Assembly (NCBI RefSeq): GCF_000564855.1
Contig: NZ_AYXG01000039.1
Coordinates: 1 to 64,000 of the forward strand
DNA: 64,000 nt
Source: Actinokineospora spheciospongiae
Lineage (GTDB): Bacteria > Actinomycetota > Actinomycetes > Mycobacteriales > Pseudonocardiaceae
Reading direction: 5' to 3'
Made by a program: the position numbers and the translations under genes. Numbering within the stretch: position 1 is the first letter of the stretch; each line of letters opens with the position of its first letter. Below, piece by piece: positions 22,311 through 31,347 of the stretch. The notes below the pieces were generated by a model that was not told the origin of the DNA, ran no database searches, and worked only from the letters and a program-made list of their open reading frames with translations.

Positions 22311-23783
22311 GCGCAGCACCGACAGGCCGCACGGGCCCAGCGCGAGCATCCGGCGGTGGAACTCGCGCGGGTCGGTCCCCTCGGCGTCCGAGGCCGCGCG
22401 CAACTCCTGCCACGCGCGCGCACCCCAGGCGTAGGTCAGCGCCTGGCCGGGCCACGCCGCCGAGCGCAGGACGGTGAAGTACAGCGATCCCGCGTCGAAC
22501 GCCGATTCGGCGGCGAGGAAGGCGGCTGCGCCGTCGAGGGTCCACGAAGCACCCGTGCCCCCCATGGGGAGTCCGGTGTGGACGGAAAGGTCGACCAGGG
22601 CCATCGCCACGTTGAGGCGCAGGCCCAGGACGTGGCCGAGGCGCTCCTGCGGGGTGGTCAGGGCGCCCGCGTCGCGCATGAGGCCCTCGGCGTAGACCGC
22701 CCAGCCCTCGGCGTTGCCCGCGACGACGGTGTGCGCGGCCCAGGCGGAGGTGGCGGTCAGGACCGCCGTGCCCAGTTGCAGGTGGTGGCCGGGGACGCCC
22801 TCGTGGTGCAGCATCGTCGTCTGGTTCCACACCGGGACCGGGTCGGTGGCGGGCACCGGCCAGACCAGGCGGGCCGGGCGGGAGCCGTCCGCCGCGGGCG
22901 GGAGGTAGCGCGGGGAGCCGTGCTCGACCGGGACGTGCACCTGCACCGCGCCCAGGCCCGGTGGTGCGACCAGCACCTCCCGGCCCACCGAGGCGGCGGT
23001 GTCGAGGCGTTCGACCGCCCAGTCGCGCAGGGCCTCGGGGCCGGTGACGGTCCAGCGGGGGTCGGTGTTCAGCTCGGCGCAGGTCTCCCGGACGCCCCGG
23101 GGGGCCAGTGCCGCGGAGGCGGCGCGGAGTTCGTCGAGTTCGGCGACCAGGACCTCGTGGCAGTGGGCCGGGTCGAGGTCTTCGCCGAGGTGGAACCGGG
23201 CAGCGGCGCGGTAGCGGTCGACGCCGACGCCGTCTTCGGGGCGGGCGGTCGGCAGGACCTCCTCGGTGAGCACCGCGGCGAGTTCGGCGTAGCCCCGCCG
23301 AGCCGCCTCCGCTTGCGGGGAGTCGCCGAACTCGGTGCCCGCGGCCCAGGAGCCGATGGCGCCGAGCACCATCTCGACCTGCCGCCGGGCGGGCGGGAGC
23401 GCGGTGGCGCGCAGGGTCTCGGCGTACCCGCGCAGCGCGGCGGGCACCCCGGCCAGTGCTTCGGCGAGCACCGCCGGGTCGCCGTCCCTGGCCAGTTGGC
23501 CCAGGTGTTCGCGCAGCAGCACCGGTGGGCAGGTCACCAGGTTCAGCTCGGTGGCCAGCCCGGCCTCGGTGTAGGCGGTCTCGGCGGCGAGGCGTTCGGC
23601 GAGCGCGGGGTCGCCGCCCGGGTCGGTGGAGCGCAGCAGCTCGGCCCGGGCGGCGAAGTTCGCCGGGGAGTAGTCGAGGCGGGCGCCGGGGTCGACCGGT
23701 GCGCCGGAGAGCGCCGCCCGGACCGGGTCCAGCTCGCTCTGCCGGGCGAAGAAGCGGTCGGCGGCGGATCGGGTGGTGGTCAC
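22293..23783 (-). CDS. DUF885-family metallopeptidase-like protein
   Basis: About 496 aa. The zinc-site motif HEGVPGHHLQ and the following 'GNAEGWAVYAEGLMRD' Glu helix are the marks of DUF885 proteins, which are thought to be zinc peptidases. No signal peptide, so probably cytoplasmic. The GTG start at 23783 overlaps the stop of the upstream antiporter gene by 4 bp (GTGA), so the two are co-translated. The pairing of peptidase and antiporter is unexplained. Confidence 0.85.
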   Translation of the reverse strand: MTTTRSAADRFFARQSELDPVRAALSGAPVDPGARLDYSPANFAARAELLRSTDPGGDPALAERLAAETAYTEAGLATELNLVTCPPVLLREHLGQLARDGDPAVLAEALAGVPAALRGYAETLRATALPPARRQVEMVLGAIGSWAAGTEFGDSPQAEAARRGYAELAAVLTEEVLPTARPEDGVGVDRYRAAARFHLGEDLDPAHCHEVLVAELDELRAASAALAPRGVRETCAELNTDPRWTVTGPEALRDWAVERLDTAASVGREVLVAPPGLGAVQVHVPVEHGSPRYLPPAADGSRPARLVWPVPATDPVPVWNQTTMLHHEGVPGHHLQLGTAVLTATSAWAAHTVVAGNAEGWAVYAEGLMRDAGALTTPQERLGHVLGLRLNVAMALVDLSVHTGLPMGGTGASWTLDGAAAFLAAESAFDAGSLYFTVLRSAAWPGQALTYAWGARAWQELRAASDAEGTDPREFHRRMLALGPCGLSVLRSALGA

Positions 23784-25030
23784 ACGGACCTCATCTCGGC
23801 GGGCTCGCGGGTCAGCCGCTTGTGCAGCGGCCCGGTCATCGCCGTGGTCACCAGGGTCATCACGACCAGCGCCAGGTACAGCGCCGGGGTGATGATGCCC
23901 GCGGTGAACGCGGCTTGGAGCACGACCAGCTCGGTGAGGCCGCGGGTGTTGAGCAGGACCCCCAGCTCCAGGCTCTCCCCGCGGGTGCTGCCGCCGAGCC
24001 GGGCGCCGAGGTAGCTGCCGCCCACCTTGCCCACGACGGCCAGCACCAGCGCCACCCCGATCGCCGCCCAGGGGATCGAGCCGACCTCCGCGGCGAACAC
24101 CCCGACGCCGGTCACGAAGAAGAACACCGGCACCAGCTCCCGACCGCCGCGGGCCACCGTCTCGGCCACCGGGGTCCAGGTGCCGCGCTCGCCGTCGACC
24201 GGCAGGGCGAGGCCGACGGCCAGCGCGAGGATGATCTCGTTGATCCCCAGCGCCTTCGCCAGCAGCGCCACGCCGAGGGCGGCCAGTCCGATGAGGACGA
24301 TCGTCACCCGGCGGTGCGCCGCGGCGGCGGCGCGCACCCGCCCGATCCGCAGCAGCCTGCCGAGCGAGGTGATGACCAGCACCACCCCGACCAGCATCCC
24401 CAGCCTGCCCAGGACCGACAGCAGGTCCCCCTCGCCGGTGGCGCCGGTGATGGCCACCGCGAGCACGGCCCAGGCGACCAGGTCGATGAACGCCGCGGCG
24501 CTGAGCGCGAGCCGGGCCGCGGGGGTGTCCATCCGGCCGCTCTCGTCGAGGATGCGGGCCAGCACGGGGACCGCGGTGACGGTCAGCGCCACCAGCATGA
24601 CCAGCACGAACGACGTCGTCGGCGCCGAGCCGCGCAGGTCGGTGCCCTGCCCGCCCACCCAGAGCGCCATCAGCAGGCCCGCGGCGGCGGGCAGCAGCAT
24701 GGCCCCGGTCGCGGTCCAGACCAGGGACCGGGCGCGCGGGATGCCCGCGCCCACCTTCAGCTCGTGCCCGACGCCGACCAGGAACAGCACCAGGCCCGCG
24801 TGCGCCACCGTGTTCAGCGCGTCGAGCCTGCCCTCGCCCAGCAGGGCGGTGCGCACGCCCTCGCCGCCGACCCACAGCAGGAACGGGCCGGTGAGCAGGC
24901 CCAGGACGATCTCGCCGACGACGCTGGGCTGGCGCACCGCCCTGGCGAGCAGGCCGCCGAGCTTGGCCACCGCCAGGGTGACCACCAGGGCACCGAGCAG
25001 CAGCCCCAGCCAGCGCAGGGAATCAAGCAT
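23780..25030 (-). CDS. CPA2-family cation:proton antiporter
   Basis: 416 aa, about 12 membrane helices. Na+/H+ exchanger-type domain with 'QPSVVGEIVLGLLTGPFLLW', 'LVLFLVGVGHELKV' and 'SAAAFIDLVAWAVLAVAI' (the Asp in helix 5-6 is the likely ion ligand). It lacks the C-terminal RCK/TrkA domains of KefB/C. Polyketide clusters often carry such antiporters next to LAL regulators, so it may belong to the cluster edge. Start ATG 25030; 52 bp downstream of the LAL gene on the same strand. Confidence 0.87.
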   Translation of the reverse strand: MLDSLRWLGLLLGALVVTLAVAKLGGLLARAVRQPSVVGEIVLGLLTGPFLLWVGGEGVRTALLGEGRLDALNTVAHAGLVLFLVGVGHELKVGAGIPRARSLVWTATGAMLLPAAAGLLMALWVGGQGTDLRGSAPTTSFVLVMLVALTVTAVPVLARILDESGRMDTPAARLALSAAAFIDLVAWAVLAVAITGATGEGDLLSVLGRLGMLVGVVLVITSLGRLLRIGRVRAAAAAHRRVTIVLIGLAALGVALLAKALGINEIILALAVGLALPVDGERGTWTPVAETVARGGRELVPVFFFVTGVGVFAAEVGSIPWAAIGVALVLAVVGKVGGSYLGARLGGSTRGESLELGVLLNTRGLTELVVLQAAFTAGIITPALYLALVVMTLVTTAMTGPLHKRLTREPAEMRSV

Positions 25031-25082
25031 GGCGAACTCCGGATTCTCAGGTCGCGACGGGAACGGGGAGGACGGGTGCGGG

Positions 25083-27998
25083 TCACGCACCTTCGCTGAG
25101 CAGGCCGATGGCCGTGCGGGAGCGGGCGACGACGCTGGCGACCGCGGCCCGGGAACCCACGCCCAGCTTGGCGAACACCCGGGCCAGGTGGGCCTCGACG
25201 GTCTTGTCGCTGACCCCGAGCCGCTGGGCGATCTGCCGGTTGGTGCGCCCGCTGGTCACCAGGTCGGCCACCTGCCGCTCGCGGGCGGTGAGCGTGGCCA
25301 GCCCGGCCCGGGGCTCCGGCGGGGCCTGCGTGGCCTTGGCGAGCCTGCGCTGCTCGGCGACCGCGCGCTCGACCAGCGCGGCGGCCCCGCATTCGCGCAG
25401 CAGTTGCTCGGCGCGGAACAGCTCGGCGGCGGCCTTGGCCTGCTTGCCCGCGGCGAGCAGCGCCGAGGCCGTCACCAGCCGGGCCCGGCCCGCGAGCAGC
25501 CGCCTGCCCGCGGCGGTGAACGCCGACTCGGCCTGCGCCCCGTGCAGGGCCGCGGCGGTCGGGTCGCTGCCGGTGAGCACCTGGGCGCGGGCGAGCGCGG
25601 CGAACCCGGCGCGGTGCGGTTCGGCCGGGTCGAGCCGTTCGGCCCAGCCCCACGCGGCCTCCGGCCTGCCCAGCGCCAGTTCGGCGCGCACCACCAGTTC
25701 GGCGACCTCGGCGCGGGCGATCGGCGGCACCGCCGCCAGTCCCCCGTCGCCGACGACCGCGCGGACGGCGGTGACCGCGCCCTGCGGGTCGCCGTGCAGC
25801 AGGCGGGCCTCGGCCAGGGCCAGCCAGGCCAGCGACCACCACAGCCCGCGGCCGGGTTCGGCGGCCCTGGTCGCGGCCAGCCCCGCCTCCACCGCGGCGG
25901 AGGTGGCGCCGCGGTGGGCGAGCGCGCGGCAGTGGGCGTAGAGGGTCATCGTGCGCAGCTCGGTGCCGGGCAGGCCGATCCCGGCCTCCACCGCGGCCTC
26001 GGCGGCCTCGGCGGAGGCGGGGACCGCACCGAGGTCGAGCTGCGCGGCGGCCAGCACCACCAGCAGCCGGGTGGTGTCCACCGACCGCCCGGACGAGCGG
26101 GCCAGGACGAGCGCGTGCTCCAGGTGGCGCACCGCGGCCGTCGACTCGCCCAGGTGCACCTCGCACCAGCTCAGCCAGACCACCCCGTCGAGGTGCACCG
26201 CCACGTCCACGTCGGCGAGCCGGTCCACCCGCCCGCCCGCCTGCGCCACCAGCTCCGCGGCGGCGTCGAAGCCGCCCGCGACCACCTCGGCCAGCGCGGC
26301 GGCGGCCAGCGCGCTCACGTGCAGGCCGCGGTCGCCGAGCCGCAGCGCGGCGCTCACCGCCTGCTCGGCCCAGACCGGCTCGGGTTCGACGCGGCAGGCG
26401 CCGGTGCCCGCGAGCACGGCGTTGACCGTCCGCTCCAGCCGCAGCGCCACGGCGTCGGCGCTGTCGGCGCGCTGCCCGCCGGAGAGCTCGTCGTCGACGC
26501 AGCTCACCGTCTGGGCGTGCCGCCCGAGCAGCCGGGTGATCCCGGCGCGCTGGGCGACGAGCCGGGTGCGGGTGTCCCGGTCGTCCTCGTCGACCATCTC
26601 GATCGCCCGCACCAGCGCCGCCTCGCTCTCCACGAGCTGCCCGCCCCGCGCGTGCGCCTCGGCCAGGCGCAGCAGCAGTTCCCTGCGCCGGAGCCGGAAC
26701 TCGGGCGGGTCGGGCAGCAGCCGCAGCGCGGTCTGCAACCACTGCGCGGCCACCGCGGGGTCGCGGTCCAGCGCGTCCCCGGCGGCGTCGGCCAGCACCC
26801 GGGTGGCGTCGGTGTCGCCGACCCCGGCGGTGCGCTCGACGTGCGGGGCCATCGCCACCGCCGAACCACCGCGGGCCCGCAGCGCCTCGACCGCCCTGGT
26901 GTGCGCGGCGATCCGCCCGCCCGCGCCGATGGCCCGGTAGGTGACGTGCCGCACGACCGGGTGGCGGAAGACGAACCGCGACGAGGAACCGAGCTGGCGC
27001 ACCAGGTCCCGGCAGGCCAGCTCGTCCATCGCGGCGAAGACCTCGGCGGTGCCCAGGCCCGCCACCTCGGCGACCAGGCACACGTCGAACGGTTCGCCGA
27101 GCACGGCCGCGGCCTGCGCCGCGGCCAGGGTCTGCGGGCGCAGCGCCGTCAGCTCCGCGTGCAGCATGGCCGTCAGCCGCGGGCACGGGCCCTCGGCCTC
27201 GGCCGGCCTGCCGCCGCGCCGGGCGTCGGCGAGGACCTCCAGGTAGAACGGGTTCCCGCCGCTGGCGCGGTAGAGGGCGGCGCGACCGGCCTGCCCGACG
27301 GCCGGGGTCAGCGCCTCCAGCAGCTCGTCCGCGGCGGTCGGGGTCAGCGGGCCCAGGTGCAGCACCTGGAGCAGCCCGTACCGCGCGGCGGAGCTGAGGG
27401 TGGCCGCCAACCTGGCCACCGCCTGCTTGGGCCGGTGCGCCACGGCCAGCAGGACCGGACCGGCGGGCGGGTGGCGCACCAGGTGCCCCAGCAGGTCCGC
27501 GGAGTCCGGGTCGGCCCAGTGCACGTCGTCGAGCAGCAGCGCCAGGCCGTGGCCGCCCGCGATCCGGGTGAGCAGTTCGCGCACGGAGTTGAACAGCCGC
27601 CTGCGCTCGACGTCCTCCGCGCACGCCGCCCGCTCCGGGGAGCCGGGTGCCACGCACCCCAGGTGCTCGAAAGCGGGCGCCAGCAACGGATCGGCCAGCA
27701 GCCGGGCGCGCTCGGCCTGCGCGAGACCGGCCAGGTAGTCGTCGACGGCCTCGGTGAACAACGAGAACGGCACCTCGCGGCCGGGTTCGCCGCCGCGGCC
27801 GGTGAGCACGGTCATCCGCGAGGCCGCGGTGTCGCGCCGCAACTCCAGCAGCAGCCGGGTCTTGCCGATGCCCGGCTCGCCGATGACCTCGATGGTGCGG
27901 CTGTGCCCCCGTCCCACGTCGGTGACCGCCCTGGAGAGCAGCTTCAACTCCGCCCCGCGTCCGAATATCGAACGGGTGGGCGCGTTGTCACGGTTCAC
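25083..27998 (-). CDS. LAL-family regulator (AAA-LuxR), probable cluster activator
   Basis: About 971 aa. Walker A 'GEPGIGKTR' at residues ~40-48, Walker B-like 'GLALLLDDVHWAD', a long helical tetratricopeptide-like middle, and a C-terminal LuxR helix-turn-helix ('LTARERQVADLVTSGRTNRQIAQRLGVSDKTVEAHLARVFAKLGVGSRAAV'). Large ATP-dependent LuxR regulators of this kind are pathway-specific activators in many actinomycete PKS/NRPS clusters. I chose GTG 27998, just before the conserved 'FGRGAELKLL'; ATG 28094 or 28148 would add a tail. It diverges from the biosynthetic operon, and the shared intergenic region holds a LuxR-type palindrome. Confidence 0.88.
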   Translation of the reverse strand: MNRDNAPTRSIFGRGAELKLLSRAVTDVGRGHSRTIEVIGEPGIGKTRLLLELRRDTAASRMTVLTGRGGEPGREVPFSLFTEAVDDYLAGLAQAERARLLADPLLAPAFEHLGCVAPGSPERAACAEDVERRRLFNSVRELLTRIAGGHGLALLLDDVHWADPDSADLLGHLVRHPPAGPVLLAVAHRPKQAVARLAATLSSAARYGLLQVLHLGPLTPTAADELLEALTPAVGQAGRAALYRASGGNPFYLEVLADARRGGRPAEAEGPCPRLTAMLHAELTALRPQTLAAAQAAAVLGEPFDVCLVAEVAGLGTAEVFAAMDELACRDLVRQLGSSSRFVFRHPVVRHVTYRAIGAGGRIAAHTRAVEALRARGGSAVAMAPHVERTAGVGDTDATRVLADAAGDALDRDPAVAAQWLQTALRLLPDPPEFRLRRRELLLRLAEAHARGGQLVESEAALVRAIEMVDEDDRDTRTRLVAQRAGITRLLGRHAQTVSCVDDELSGGQRADSADAVALRLERTVNAVLAGTGACRVEPEPVWAEQAVSAALRLGDRGLHVSALAAAALAEVVAGGFDAAAELVAQAGGRVDRLADVDVAVHLDGVVWLSWCEVHLGESTAAVRHLEHALVLARSSGRSVDTTRLLVVLAAAQLDLGAVPASAEAAEAAVEAGIGLPGTELRTMTLYAHCRALAHRGATSAAVEAGLAATRAAEPGRGLWWSLAWLALAEARLLHGDPQGAVTAVRAVVGDGGLAAVPPIARAEVAELVVRAELALGRPEAAWGWAERLDPAEPHRAGFAALARAQVLTGSDPTAAALHGAQAESAFTAAGRRLLAGRARLVTASALLAAGKQAKAAAELFRAEQLLRECGAAALVERAVAEQRRLAKATQAPPEPRAGLATLTARERQVADLVTSGRTNRQIAQRLGVSDKTVEAHLARVFAKLGVGSRAAVASVVARSRTAIGLLSEGA

Positions 27999-28440
27999 GA
28001 TCGCTTCGGGTTCAATAAGAAAGCCGCCGTGGAAAAGCTGGCCCCCGATGGTGCGCCGAACATGATACCCAGGCGCATTGCCCCAACTCCTCATGCTCAA
28101 GCCCGAACTGTCCCAAACTTGTCTACCGCCGCAGCCGATTCCAGGCAAGCAGCCCCAGTAAACTCACCCGGACGGTCGATCCCTAAAACACGTAGCGTGG
28201 TGGGGTCGGAGTTGTTGGGCTGAACGGGGAAGTCAGGGATTTCCCTAACTTGCCGGACCACCCCCGGGGCCGCATAAGCTGGCGACCACGGCCAGGAGGG
28301 GGTTGACGGCTGCACTGGCCGCCGGCCGCGAAAAGCCCCCGAACCGCTCGGCTCGATTGAATTCCTCTCGAACGCACAGCGGTCCGGCACGCGTCGAAAT
28401 ATTCGGCGAAACCATTGCGGCCTCGATTTCAGGAGTGGTC
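27999..28440. promoter_or_regulatory. Cluster intergenic promoter region (LAL / PhyH)
   Basis: 442 bp without a convincing gene. It is visibly lower in GC than the flanks (for example around 28010-28040 and 28350-28430). It contains a CACG-TAG-CGTG palindrome at 28189-28199 and the GGGATTTCCC-type palindrome at 28233-28248. No TTA-coded leader peptide or riboswitch-like structure is apparent. The AGGAG at about 28430 is the ribosome binding site of the PhyH gene. Confidence 0.65.
28233..28248. promoter_or_regulatory. LuxR-type operator (PimM-box-like)
   Basis: TCAGGGATTTCCCTAA, with flanking AGT/ACT extending the symmetry. The core agrees with the published PAS-LuxR (PimM) consensus CTVGGGAWWTCCCBAG at 14 of 16 positions as I count it (the first C/T pair is TC, and the final G is A). 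Located 192 bp upstream of the PhyH start. Candidate site for the divergent LAL or another LuxR regulator. Confidence 0.6.
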
Positions 28441-29661
28441 ATGCGGGAACTGGTGGATTCGACGCCGATCGCGGGCGATCCGGCCGCGCTGCGCGCCGCG
28501 ATCGCCGATCGGGGCTATGTGTTCCTGCGCGGCCTGCTCGATCCGGCGCCGATCCGAAAGCTCGCCCGCGACGTGCTCGGGGCATTGCAGCGCGACGGCT
28601 GGCTGGCCGGGGGCGCCGACCCGGAGCGGGCGGCGCTGAGACCCCCGGCCAGGGACTTCAAGAATGCGAACTTCGTCCCCGGATACACCGATGTCCAGAG
28701 AATCGAATACCTGCACGCCCTGCCGCACGACCCGGCGCTGACCTCGGTGTTGCGCGCGCTGGTCGGCGAGGACGTCTTCTGCCACCCGCGCAAGGTGGCC
28801 AGGCTGGTCTGGCCCGCCGGGCTGGGCACGACCCCCGGGCTCTACGTGCACCAGGACTTCGTGGTCGAGGGCGTGGCGGACATGTTCACCACCTGGGTCC
28901 CGTTCGTCGACTGCCCCCCGGAGCTGGGCGGGCTGGCCATCCTGACCGGGTCGCAGAACGAGGGCGTGCAGGCCAGGTTCGACGCGGTCGACCCGGACGA
29001 CGAGCGGTGGGCGAGCACCCACTACCGGGTGGGCGACGTGCTGCTGTTCCACTGCCTGACCGCGCACGGGGCACTGCCCAACCGGACCGACCGGCTGCGC
29101 CTTTCGGCCGACTACCGGTGGCAGTCGGCGAGCACGCCGGTGCCCGCCGACGCCCTGGGCCCGCACCTGGCGGGCGCGCTGCCCGGGTGGGACGAGCTGG
29201 GCGCGGACTGGGCGGACCGGTCGTGGGTGGCCCCGCCGGAGGGGGTGCGGGTGGTCGAGCGCAGCGGCGGCGAGGCGGCCGGGGTGCCCGCCTCGCGGTT
29301 CGTCACCGTGCCGGAGCAGAGCCCGGCCGAGGGCGAGCACGTGGTGCTGGCGGGCCTGTTCAACAACCTGCGCGACGCGTTCCGCCCGACCAAGGCGGGC
29401 GACCGGGAGGCGGTGGTGGACTACCGCATCGCCGGGGAGGGCACCGACCACCATTGGCAGCTCGTGGTTTCCGGCGGCGAATGCGCGGTGGCCGCCCGGC
29501 CCGATTCTGTGGGCCAGGTCACCATCAGCGCCTCGTTCGCCGACTACCTCAAGATCGTTTCCGGGAAAATGGACCCGATGGGCGCGCTGGGGTCCGGGCG
29601 GTTGCGCATCGAGGGCGCCGCGGAACTCGCCGTCGAACAGTTGAACTGGTTCCGGGACTAG
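28441..29661 (+). CDS. Phytanoyl-CoA dioxygenase-like hydroxylase fused to SCP-2 domain
   Basis: 406 aa. Residues ~1-270 form a PhyH Fe(II)/2-oxoglutarate dioxygenase: facial triad candidates H137 and D139 ('YVHQDFV') and H209 ('TAHGALPNRTDRLRLS', whose Arg would bind 2-oxoglutarate). Residues ~310-406 form an SCP-2 sterol-carrier-like domain ('VVDYRIAGEGTDHHWQLVV', 'FADYLKIVSGKMDPMGAL', 'LRIEGAAELAVEQLNWF'). PhyH enzymes in NRPS clusters commonly hydroxylate amino acids or fatty acyl groups; the SCP-2 lipid pocket points to a lipid-like or lipopeptidyl substrate. First gene of the biosynthetic operon; 15 bp before FAAL. AGGAG precedes ATG 28441. The first ~140 codons and the 3' end use more A/T-ending codons than the rest. 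Confidence 0.88.
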   Translation: MRELVDSTPIAGDPAALRAAIADRGYVFLRGLLDPAPIRKLARDVLGALQRDGWLAGGADPERAALRPPARDFKNANFVPGYTDVQRIEYLHALPHDPALTSVLRALVGEDVFCHPRKVARLVWPAGLGTTPGLYVHQDFVVEGVADMFTTWVPFVDCPPELGGLAILTGSQNEGVQARFDAVDPDDERWASTHYRVGDVLLFHCLTAHGALPNRTDRLRLSADYRWQSASTPVPADALGPHLAGALPGWDELGADWADRSWVAPPEGVRVVERSGGEAAGVPASRFVTVPEQSPAEGEHVVLAGLFNNLRDAFRPTKAGDREAVVDYRIAGEGTDHHWQLVVSGGECAVAARPDSVGQVTISASFADYLKIVSGKMDPMGALGSGRLRIEGAAELAVEQLNWFRD

Positions 29662-29676
29662 GACGGTATCCCCATC

Positions 29677-31347
29677 ATGCGAACGTTCCCCGACGACTTC
29701 TTCGGCGAAATCCTTACCCGCCGGGCCGAGGAAACGCCAGAGCGCACCGCTTACCATTTCATTACAGGCGGTGACACCGACACGGTGTCCTATCGCCGAC
29801 TCCACCAAAGCGTACTCGCCGCCGCGGCGGCACTTCGGGAGCACGCCCGACCCGGCGACCGGGTACTGCTGATGCCGGGGCCCGGTGAGCGTTTCGTGGT
29901 CGCATTCCTCGCCGCCCTGCATTGCGGTGTGATCGCGGTGCCGAGCTATCCGCCGGTGACCGAGAAGAACCTGGCGCGGCTGCGCGGGATCGCCGTGGAC
30001 GCCGAGCCGGTGGCCGTGGTCGCCGACGCCGCGGTCCTGGCCCTGCTGCCCGCGGGCGACCCGGTGTTCGACCGGCTCACCCGGGTCGACGCCGCCGCGC
30101 TCACCGCGCCCGGCGCGGGCACCGAGGTCGACCCGGTCGCGACCACCCCGGCGTTCCTGCAGTACACCTCGGGGTCGACCGGCGCACCCAAGGGTGTGCT
30201 GGTCAGCCACGCGAACCTGCTGCACAACTCGGCCGTCATCGCCGAGAGGATGCGGCTGGGCGCGGAGTCGACGCTGGTGAGCTGGCTGCCGCCGTACCAC
30301 GACATGGGCCTGGTGGGCGGCGTGCTGCAACCGCTGTTCTCCGGCTTCCCCGGGGTGCTGACCCCGCCGATGGAGTTCCTGCAACAGCCGATGCGCTGGC
30401 TGCGCCTGGTCTCCCGGTTCGGCGCCACGGTCAGCGGCGGCCCGGACTTCGCCTACGAGCTGTGCGCCCGCCGCTACCGCCCCGACGACGCCGACGACCT
30501 GGACCTGAGCCGCTGGCAGGTGGCGTTCAGCGGGTCCGAGCCGATCCGACCGAGCACCTTGGACCGGTTCACCGAAGCGTTCGCACCGCGCGGTTTCCGA
30601 CGGTCGTCGTGGTTCCCCTGCTACGGCCTCGCCGAGACGACCCTGTTCGTCAGCGGCGGACCGGTGGGGGTCGAGCCCGTCACCCGGGTGGTCGGGGACG
30701 ACAGTCCGGGGGCCGTCACCGAACACGTCGGGTGCGGCGGGCTGCCCGAGGGCCTCGACGTCCGCGTGGTGCGCCAGGACGGGGACACCGAGCTGCCCGA
30801 CGGCGAGGTGGGCGAGGTCGTCGTGGCCGGGGCGAGCGTGGCGGCGGGCTACTGGAACGGCGTCGCCGCCGACCGGTTCGACCTGCGGCTGCCCGGTTGC
30901 GCCGAACCGTTCCTGCGCACCGGGGACCTCGGGGTGATCGCCGACGGGCAGCTCCACATCACCGGCCGGCTCAAGGACGTGCTGATCATCCGGGGCCGCA
31001 ACCACTACCCGCAGGACGTCGAGGCGTGCGCCGAGCGCGCCCACGACCTGGTGCGGGCGCACGGCAGCGCGGTGTTCACCGTGCCCGGACCGGACGCCGA
31101 GCGGCTGGTCGTGGTGGCGGAGATGTTCCAGCGCAAGGACCCGGCCGGTGTCGCCGACGCCGCCGCCGCGATCCGCCGCGCCGTCGCCGAGGAACTGGGG
31201 CTGCACGTGCACACCGTCGTCGCGGTCCGGGCGCGCGCCCTGCCGCGCACCGCCAACGGCAAGCTGCGCCGCCAGGAGTGCCGGGCGCTGTTCCTCGGCG
31301 GCGCGCTGGACCTGCTCGAACCGGCGGGCCAGGAGGCGGGCCGATGA
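29677..31347 (+). CDS. Fatty acyl-AMP ligase (FAAL)
   Basis: 556 aa. ANL-fold adenylating enzyme of the FAAL group: 'LQYTSGSTGAPKGV' at ~160, 'SWLPPYHDMGLVGGVLQPLF', 'FSGSEPIRPSTLDRF', 'SWFPCYGLAETTLFVSGG' and 'RTGDLGVIADGQLHITGRLKDVLIIRGRNHYPQDVE', with the C-terminal 'RTANGKLRR'. These are the standard FAAL landmarks. It activates a free fatty acid as acyl-AMP and passes it to an acyl carrier, here presumably the N-terminal carrier of NRPS1, whose ATG overlaps the FAAL stop (ATGA at 31344). This makes the product a lipopeptide. Chain length cannot be read. Confidence 0.93.
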   Translation: MRTFPDDFFGEILTRRAEETPERTAYHFITGGDTDTVSYRRLHQSVLAAAAALREHARPGDRVLLMPGPGERFVVAFLAALHCGVIAVPSYPPVTEKNLARLRGIAVDAEPVAVVADAAVLALLPAGDPVFDRLTRVDAAALTAPGAGTEVDPVATTPAFLQYTSGSTGAPKGVLVSHANLLHNSAVIAERMRLGAESTLVSWLPPYHDMGLVGGVLQPLFSGFPGVLTPPMEFLQQPMRWLRLVSRFGATVSGGPDFAYELCARRYRPDDADDLDLSRWQVAFSGSEPIRPSTLDRFTEAFAPRGFRRSSWFPCYGLAETTLFVSGGPVGVEPVTRVVGDDSPGAVTEHVGCGGLPEGLDVRVVRQDGDTELPDGEVGEVVVAGASVAAGYWNGVAADRFDLRLPGCAEPFLRTGDLGVIADGQLHITGRLKDVLIIRGRNHYPQDVEACAERAHDLVRAHGSAVFTVPGPDAERLVVVAEMFQRKDPAGVADAAAAIRRAVAEELGLHVHTVVAVRARALPRTANGKLRRQECRALFLGGALDLLEPAGQEAGR

